A DNA stretch of 64,000 nt. It comes from Verticillium longisporum. Lineage: Eukaryota > Ascomycota > Sordariomycetes > Glomerellales > Plectosphaerellaceae. Of this stretch, positions 57,285 through 64,000 are shown one piece after another. Each line of letters starts with the position of its first letter. Position 1 is the first letter of the stretch. A model generated the notes under the pieces. It saw nothing but the letters and a program-made list of their open reading frames with translations. It was not told the DNA's origin and ran no database searches. Made by a program: the position numbers and the translations under genes. The stretch spans positions 2,852,001-2,916,000 of the forward strand of contig JAETXT010000005.1 in the NCBI GenBank assembly GCA_019188255.1, in the 5' to 3' direction.

Positions 57285-59594
57285 TCACGAGAAACCCACC
57301 TTGGAGATCAGAGACCGACCGATCTGGACCGTGTCGTCAATGCCTCGCTGGCGCTGCCAGAACCTGTTTGTTTGTCAGCGCTGCCCGTCCTGGAGGCGTG
57401 CAATGTACTCACATCTCATCTGAGCCGCCACTTCCACGGACCGAAGCCCTGCGGGCCTCGTCCTCCAGCGCCTCGCGCGTGATCTTGTCGCTCTTGGCGA
57501 TGCCCGGGTTCGCCGCCTTCTCGTCAACAGCCTGGTGCAGGTTCTCTTCGAGAAGCTTCTTCTTCATGAGGTACCGCTCCTTGCGCTCCTTCTGCAGGCC
57601 GGGACTCTCGAGCTTGGTCATGACGAAGCGGACGGCCATCTGCACGACGAGGTAAAAGTGTTCGGCGAGGAAGACGCTGAGGAGCACAGCCACGGCGTTG
57701 ATGTCCGATCGCGCGCCGGCCGGCCCGTCAGGGTTCTTGCCGCTGCACAGCGAGACGATGCCGGCGCTGGTCAGGGTGCCGAGCCACGACAGGAAACCAA
57801 TAGCATCGAGCCACGGGCCGATCGAGTCGGCGCGCCACGGGATGGGACGCCTGCTGCTGATGGCAATCTTGACGGCGTCAGACCGCAGCTCGACCCAGTT
57901 GTTGATCAGGAAACAGCACGCTGTCAGGGGCCAGGCGACGGAGAAGAGCGACAGGTAGCCGAACTGGATGACCATCTCGCGGTAATCGTCCGTCACGTTA
58001 TACGTGGGCAGAAGAACCTCGCTGCGGACGCGTGCGAGGAAGTCAGCCTCCTCGGGAACATCTGGGACCTTGGGGCCGGCACTGCTGCTCGAAATCTTGG
58101 CCTGAACTTCCTTGGCCTCGTCGAGGACCTTGCGCTTGACGTAGGGGAGGACAGTCTCGGTCAAGAAATTGACGACCTGGGCCGTCACGGTGAAGTAGAA
58201 CATCTGGTTGCTGATGCGGGCCGGGTTGATGACGAACTCCTGGGTGGAGAACTTGTCGCTGGGCGCGATCTTCTGGGCAGCGGCGCGCCAGAAGTCGAGG
58301 TACGGCAGGAGCAGGTTGCCAAAGGGGATGTAGATGAACGCCGTGAAGAACAGGGCCATGTACGACGTGAGGAAGTTCAGGACGAACTGCTTCTGAACGA
58401 GGGCGGCGTGATGGGCGTCGATCGTCTCGTAGTTTTCCATCTGCGTGAGGCGCTCGGCGAACTTGAGCAGAACAGTGCTAAAGGTAGGCGTCATGACGAC
58501 GAGAATGACGGTGGGGAGGAAGGCCTGGCACGGGTCAGCCGTCGGGTGAGGGAGAGGGCGGAGGCTGGTACGTGAGCGGATGCAAGACGTGAGAGACGTA
58601 CCAGATACTGCTTCAATGGGCCGTTGTAGACCTCGTTGATGAAGATCTCGAGCGAGTTGCACGTCACGATGAGGGTGCCCAGCACCAGAATGCAGGCGAC
58701 GGCAAAGGGGATCTGCAGGAGCTGCGTCTGTAGGCGCTTGAAGGGCGAGTAGACCTTGACCGGCTCCCCCGTGACGGGGTCCTCGGCCTCGTGCTCAAAC
58801 TCGAACTGCGGGCGCGGGGTCTGGATTTTGGAGACGCCGCGGACACCCCACTGGACGGCAAGATCGATTTCCTTCTTTTTCCAGAACTCGAAAAAGACGA
58901 CAGACCACAGACAGCTTGCGAGGGCGTAGAACCACGAGAACTGACCGAGCAGCAGCCAGGCGGAGAAGCCGGCGGCGGCGGGGAAGACGAGAAAGGTGAA
59001 GTAGGCCTGGGTGAAGGCGAAGTAAAAGGCGACGTTCTCGCCAAAGGTGTTGCGGATGCCGTCGAGGTCGTCGTCGTCAATGGTGTACTTTGTGCTCATC
59101 TTCTGGATGAGCTTGCGGTTGAAGTCGTGGTTGTGCAAGGGGAAGAGGCCGGCGACGTGCTTCCAGGCGCCTGTGCCGGGCGTGATGCCGGCGCCGCCCT
59201 CGTTGCGGGGCTTCGTCATGAGGAGGTAGACGAGACGCAGACGCTCGGCCTCGGTCACGGGTTCGCTCTTGAGGGTGGCGGAGAGCTCCTGGTCGGGGCC
59301 GACGGTGCGGGCGCCATGAAGCCAGTCACCGAGGCGTGAGCGGTAGATCTGGTCGCCCAAGACCTTGTCGGAGGCGATCTTGACGAAAATGAGCAGGGCA
59401 TCGGCGTCGCCGGGGCGCACCTCGGTGGTCAGACCGACATTGACGAGGGCTTCGATGAGGCGGACGTAGGCGGCCTCGGCCTCATGGCGGTCGGTCTGGG
59501 GGATCTGGTAGTGGATGACATAGTCGACGTTGTAGTTGGACCCGTAGCCGGGCTGCAGACTCCGGCTGCTGTAGAGGTTCTGGAGGGAGGCCAT
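57285..59594 (-). CDS. TMEM16/anoctamin lipid scramblase (Ist2-like)
   Basis: Exons 59594-58602, 58524-57413 and 57363-57285; introns of 77 and 49 bp; 727 aa, close to the Nectria TMEM16 of known structure. A cytosolic N-domain (residues 1-170, VDYVIHYQI...) is followed by about ten membrane helices. Acidic residues of the paired Ca2+ site are in place: Glu in NFLTETVLPYVKRK (TM6), Asp/Glu in VTDDYREMVIQFGY (TM7), Glu/Asp in INNWVELRSDAVKI (TM8). Family members move phospholipids between leaflets on Ca2+ binding; yeast Ist2 also tethers ER to plasma membrane. The last exon adds 26 residues (FWQRQRGIDDTVQIG...) and is easily missed because an in-frame TGA overlaps the donor at 57412. Confidence 0.93.
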
Positions 59595-60306
59595 CTCGTT
59601 CGGTGGGCGGAAGAGTAGGGAGAGCAAGGACGAGAGGGGTAAGGGACGGCGGTCGAGTGAGGCGAGAGGACGAAGTTTTTGAATGGCGCAGCCCAGGGAC
59701 AGGGAGCGCGAAGCACGAAGCCGGCAATGTCTCGCAGCAGCAGCAAAGAAAGCACCGGAAGCTTGGCAGCGCACACCAAACTAATGACGAGGCAGCTTTG
59801 GCTGGCCAAGGTTGCGTGAGGCAAGGTGCCCAGGCAGGTAGGTATAGCAAGCTTGCCGTCTGTTGGCAGATTTCGCTGGTGAAACGGGTCCGGATTCTGG
59901 CTGCGTGTCAACGTCATTTCGGGAAACAAGCTCAGCTGGATGGCCCCTGCCGCGGATCGCTGGGTGGGGGCGATGATATGACGGCAAGCGGGGAGGGGGG
60001 TAGCTTCCATCCCCTGTTGCGCTGAGCTCTGCCTTCCCTCGGTGTCGCGGTGCCACACCTGTCAGGTCCACCTTGGCGGGGCGTCATGTCGCTGTCTTAG
60101 CTAAGCGTGGCTGGGTCCTGTTTCGGCAGGGAGCTTGGGCCCTCTCTCGTCACTCCTTCTTCACATGTGCCTTCCTGTCATGCCAGGTCCAGGCCCCTCA
60201 ACACCAACTCAAACATCATCATCTCGCTGTCACGCCAACTCGTCGGCTTCCCCATCCGCGAGATACTGTATCTACACGACTTCCTAGCAGCGAGAACGGG
60301 ACACAG
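59595..60306. other. Divergent intergenic region
   Basis: About 700 bp between TMEM16 (-) and the metallophosphoesterase (+); leaders and promoters of both. A frame without an ATG runs in from 60073 but has no conserved sequence. Confidence 0.5.
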
Positions 60307-61290
60307 ATGGCCATTCTCCAGAGGCTGGGCCTCCGCCGGCGCAGCAGATTCGACCCTCAAACGCCCCTCGATGCCTTCCTCGACTCACCACTGCAGACGC
60401 TCATCTCTGCCTTGTACGCCCTCCTGCTGACCCTCCGCGGCCGCCCTTACGCGCCGCCGACGCACAATGCCATCCGCGTCGTCTGTCTCTCCGACACGCA
60501 CGACCTCTTGCCCGCCGACCCCGTGCCCGAGGGCGACCTCCTCATCCACGCCGGCGACCTCTCGACCCCGGGCACGGCGGCGGCGCTGCAGGCGCAGATT
60601 GACTTTCTCGCGGCCCAGCCGCACACGCACAAGGTGCTCGTCGCCGGCAACCACGACGCCTACTTTGACCCGAACGCGCGCTCGCTCGCCGACCGCACCT
60701 TCCGCGCGACCCTCGACCTCAAGGGCGTCCACTACCTCCAGCACGAGGCCCTGACGCTGACCTTCGCCGCCCGCGGCCGCCGCCGCCTGCGCCTCTACGG
60801 CGCCCCCGACATTCCGCGCTGCGGGCCCGCCGACTTTGCCTTTCAGTACGATGCCGCCGCGCCGCCCTGGCAAGGCGCCGTCCCCGCCGACACGGACGTC
60901 CTCATCACCCACACGCCGCCCTTTGCCCACCGCGACCTGCGCCTCGGCTGTCCCGCGCTGCTGGCCGAGCTGTGGCGTGTGCGCCCGCGCCTGCACGTCT
61001 TCGGGCATGTGCACTTTGGCCACGGCCGCGAGGCGGCCCACTACGACGGCGCGCAGGCGGCGTACGAGTCGCTCGTCGCGCGGAGGGGCGGGCCCGTGCG
61101 GGATCTGCTGCCGAGCGGCGCCTGGATCGATGCCCTCAAGGTGGCCGCCTACGGGCTGCACGCTGTCGTGTTCAAGGTCTTGATGCTCGGGCCCGGCGGC
61201 AACACGGGCGGCACGTGGCTTGTGAACGCGGGGCTCATGAAGGGAAACAGTGGCAAGCTCGGAAACCCGCCGCAGGTTGTCGTGTTGTAG
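60307..61290 (+). CDS. Calcineurin-like metallophosphoesterase, MPPED-type
   Basis: Single exon, 327 aa from ATG 60307, the first ATG of the frame. The metal-binding motifs appear in order: LSDTHD, HAGDLS, AGNHDAYF, ITHTPP and FGHVHFGHG, together binding two metal ions. The order and the compact size match the MPPED1/2 (239AB) group of phosphodiesterases found across fungi. A hydrophobic stretch near residues 22-45 (DSPLQTLISALYALLLTL) may be a membrane anchor. The substrate is unknown. Confidence 0.9.
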   Translation: MAILQRLGLRRRSRFDPQTPLDAFLDSPLQTLISALYALLLTLRGRPYAPPTHNAIRVVCLSDTHDLLPADPVPEGDLLIHAGDLSTPGTAAALQAQIDFLAAQPHTHKVLVAGNHDAYFDPNARSLADRTFRATLDLKGVHYLQHEALTLTFAARGRRRLRLYGAPDIPRCGPADFAFQYDAAAPPWQGAVPADTDVLITHTPPFAHRDLRLGCPALLAELWRVRPRLHVFGHVHFGHGREAAHYDGAQAAYESLVARRGGPVRDLLPSGAWIDALKVAAYGLHAVVFKVLMLGPGGNTGGTWLVNAGLMKGNSGKLGNPPQVVVL

Positions 61291-61752
61291 AGTGGCCGTT
61301 CGTTCGAACTGCTTGTAAACTGAGCTGTGCATATTTCTATTTGCTGCATATATAATTGTCAAATACAATGTGTGCACCAAAAGCTGGCATCTCCAGGCCA
61401 TGGCCCAGAAGACTATCTTCAACGCACGAGACCGGCAGCAGGATCAGAGGCATGTAGAGTAAGTGTCAATTATTCGTCTATGAGCACCGACAGCAGGGTC
61501 AGAGGCATGTAGACTAAGTGTGAATTATTCCGTCTATGAGCACCTAACCCCCCCAATACAATGCTAGTAAATGCGACATGATATCGTCTAAAGAGAAAGC
61601 CACCACCATGACAAAAGAAAAACCCGCCCAAAACGCCCGACAAATTAGATCCTCCGCTGTAAATCAAACCCGCTGATATGCAAGGTATCGCTGTTCATAC
61701 ACGTCCCGTCGCTTTTTTCGTTCTCTCTTCTTCGTCTTCGTCTTCTTCTCAA
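61291..61752. other. Convergent intergenic region
   Basis: About 460 bp, 3' flanks of two genes. It includes a 55-bp tandem duplication (listed separately). Confidence 0.5.
61434..61544 (+). repeat. 55-bp tandem duplication
   Basis: CAGAGGCATGTAGA...TCTATGAGCACC occurs twice, offset by 55 bp (61445 and 61500), with a few substitutions and one inserted C in the second copy. Confidence 0.88.
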
Positions 61753-63865
61753 TTACATAATCAGTCGGAACAGGGCGACCGCGACAGGCACGCCAATGGC
61801 GACACCGAGGCTCAGGCTGGGCGCCTCGTCGACCTGCACAAAGCCGGCCGTCGTTGCCTCGGGCAGGGCCGGCCACCAGAGTCCGGAGGGGGCGTGGCCC
61901 GTGGGCAGGGGCGAGCTCGCGAACTGGATGGGCGGCGTGCCGATGGCGGGCGTGTGGGTGACGTAGACGACGTGCGTGCGCGTGACGGGGATGGTGAGCG
62001 TCACCTCGTTCTGGCCGTCGGGGCCGCAGGCGTCGCAGACCTCGACAAAGGTCGTATAGGTCGGCTTGTCGTCGGCGCAGCCGCAGAGCGGAGCGCGGAG
62101 CTCGGTCGTGATGAGCTGCGCCGGGTTCGTCGGGCACACGGTCACGTAGGTGATGGTGGTCATGGTCTCGGTCGTGGGCCTTGCGTTCGCGTTGGCGTTG
62201 GCGTTGGCGTTGGCGTTGGCGTTCGCGTTGGCGTTGGTGTTGGCGTGGGGGCGGCCGCCGCCCTCGCCCATGGCCGGCGCCGGCGCAGGAATCTCGTTCG
62301 GTCCGCCAACGGTGCCGTAGAGGCTGACGAGGAAGTTGGAGGGGAGCGCGCGCTTGGCGCCGCGCGTCGGCCGGGTGCCGCCGCAGAACGAGGTGGCATT
62401 GCCGGGGCAGGCAATGTTGCACTCGGCGCGGTTGGCGATGGCACGCGTCTCGCCGTCGAGCGAAGTGGCGCAGAGGCAGGAGTCTACGTGGACAGCGGCG
62501 TAGCGACTGCCGGCGCAGAGAGCGACGCAGGTCTTGGGCGTCATGGCGGCCGACGTCTGCTTCAGCTGGAAGGTGGGGAAGCTGCTGGTCGAGGCGAAGC
62601 AGCCGAGGAAGGCAAAGGGGCCGATGGCGGCTGGGTCGCGCGCCGGGACGATGGGGTCGGTCGCAGGGCTCTGCGGGCCAGCAGCGGGCGCCCGAGACGG
62701 GGCGGACGCAGAAGGCCGGACGCCAGGAGGGAAGACGCCGGCAGGGACGCTGGAGGGCACCGGGAGTTTAGCGACGACGGCAGACGTGACGGCGGTGCCG
62801 TTGTGGCCGGTGGGGAAGACGGTGACGAAGATGGTCGACGTCGTAGCCATGGTGGTCGTCGTCGTGGGCTCCACAGAGAGTGAGGGGGCGCCAGCACCGA
62901 GGCTGCCGAGCTCAAAGACGTCAATGTAGTTGACCTCCCAGTACGCATTGGCATAGGCTTGCGGGTTGCTGGACACGTAGTCGACGCAGGTCGGCGCGAG
63001 ATCGCCACACTGGCCGTTCTGCCACTCGGCGCCGGCGTAGTCGCCGCAGAAGTTGGTCTGGATGACAATTCTCATGTTCGCGAAGTGCTTGTCCGTGTCG
63101 CAGCTGTTGCCGCCAAAGAGCGCCGAGGGGATACCCCAGGTCTCGGGCGTGGGTTTCTTGTGGATGATGTCGGCGGGGATGTTCTGTCTCGACCAGTGCC
63201 AGATCTTGATGTCGTCCTCGGTCCACTCCATGGCGTACACGCCACCCCCCACGGCATTGAAGGCGTCGCCGTAGCTAGCCTGGTTCAGAGGGTCTGCCGC
63301 GTAGCCGCACCCCGCATTGTTGTTGGTGCCGGGAGAGAGACAGTCGGTCGTCGTGGGCTGGCCCAGCACCTGGCCAGCGGCCTTGGGCAGCGTGCAGCCC
63401 TCGGAGGTGTGTCCCGACATGAGGTTCCTCGTGGCCAGGTTGGCGCCCTCGATGATGTCAATCTCGCCGCTGTTGGGCCAGTCGGGCCCGTACATCCAGA
63501 ACGCCGGCCACAGACCGCAGACGGAAGGAGGCATGTGGGCAAAGTCACCAATGAACAGGCCATGGTTGTACGCCTGCTTGCTCTCTAGGCGCACACTGGG
63601 GCGGCCCTCATCGACGGCGAATGTGTTGGTGTGGTCGACGCCAAGAATGACGGCTTGTGAGATGGGGTTGACCGAGTAGAGGCCCTGGCCCAGAGCATCG
63701 GGTTCGCTTTGGTATCTGGAAAACGGTCAGTGGGGGGTTCGGTCATGGAGCAACAACCAGCTAGACTCACCGGACAAAACCGTGGGAGGGGTCGTTTCCA
63801 TTGAACCAGTTGAAATCTGAGACGAAGGCGTCTCCAAAATAGGAGTGTGATAGACTGTAGGCCAT
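61753..63865 (-). CDS. GPI-anchored GH16 beta-glucanase with WSC domain
   Basis: Exons 63865-63771 and 63715-61753, intron 55 bp; 685 aa. GH16 catalytic domain (about 1-290) with the active site GEIDIIEG, catalytic Glu116 and Glu121 around Asp118. A Thr/Pro/Ala-rich linker leads to a WSC-type cysteine domain (FLGCFASTSS...CVALCAGSRYAAV...CLCATSLD...CPGNATSFCGG). Then comes an (Asn-Ala)n run coded by a GCGTTG microsatellite (about 62182-62236 on the plus strand), a Thr-rich region, and a hydrophobic tail (SLSLGVAIGVPVAVALFRL) as for a GPI anchor. It probably cuts or remodels beta-1,3(4)-glucan of the cell wall. The modelled start lacks a signal peptide although the protein must be secreted, so an upstream exon, possibly beyond 64000, is likely. 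Confidence 0.88.
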
Positions 63866-63868
63866 TGT

Positions 63869-63902
63869 ATGTGTGTGTGTGTGTGCGTATTGTATGTGTG
63901 CG
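63869..63902 (+). repeat. GT microsatellite
   Basis: TGTGTGTGTGTGTG-rich run with interruptions just upstream of the modelled GH16 start codon. Confidence 0.85.
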
Positions 63903-64000
63903 GGTTGGTTGTTGAGGGGATGATTGCTATGATACAGAGGAGGAGAAATGAAGAGCGAGATGAAGTGCGGCCATGATATAGCAGACGACGACGAGCAGTC

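Noticed and set aside
60073..60306. N-terminal extension of the metallophosphoesterase frame
   Set aside because: It lacks an ATG before 60307 and its residues are not protein-like; probably the 5' leader.

Overview
The window comes from a filamentous ascomycete, probably a Sordariomycete. The supports are short spliceosomal introns (about 47-133 bp, GTRNGT donors, CTRAC-like branch sites), a canonical class II hydrophobin, a TMEM16 protein of the length of the Nectria protein, fungal feruloyl-esterase, GH16 and flavocytochrome b2 genes, and a 20-kb AT-rich block with the hallmarks of repeat-induced point mutation (RIP). I can support seventeen protein-coding genes. Most needed exon joining by hand, and I checked reading phase at every junction.

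Left arm (1-21.2 kb): an Slh1/ASCC3-type double-cassette RNA helicase broken by two compensating indels; a long Rab-like GTPase; a ketoreductase-like SDR and an MFS transporter transcribed divergently from a shared 1-kb promoter that carries a perfect CGG-N15-CCG palindrome; a WD40-like protein of unknown role; a secreted tannase/feruloyl esterase; a small NAD(P)-binding protein; and a class II hydrophobin.

Middle (21.6-41.6 kb): gene-free, almost devoid of CpA/TpG and full of TAA/TAG. It resolves into one nested structure. A Ty3/Gypsy chromovirus (221-bp LTRs at 21786-22006 and 41394-41614) was interrupted by two copies of one Ty1/Copia family in opposite orientations (26660-31851, TSD ACTTT; 33658-41168, TSD CTATA). 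The first Copia copy lacks about 2.3 kb internally. All are inactivated by C-to-T type mutation. The Gypsy element also carries an antisense pseudo-frame downstream of its chromodomain.

Right arm (41.6-64 kb): a fungal transcription-factor-domain protein with no visible zinc cluster, ending 30 bp from the Gypsy LTR; a DJ-1/HchA-type glyoxalase III; a zinc alcohol dehydrogenase of the ADH6/cinnamyl type; an MFS transporter; and a flavocytochrome b2-type lactate dehydrogenase. Together these could handle reactive aldehydes (methylglyoxal to lactate to pyruvate) with a local regulator and exporter. CCG-N-CGG sites lie in the HchA/ADH and lactate dehydrogenase promoters. Then come an SH3 scaffold protein, a TMEM16/anoctamin scramblase, an MPPED-like metallophosphoesterase, and a GPI-anchored GH16 glucanase with a WSC domain whose 5' end may lie outside the window. 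No rRNA, intact tRNA or CRISPR was found.
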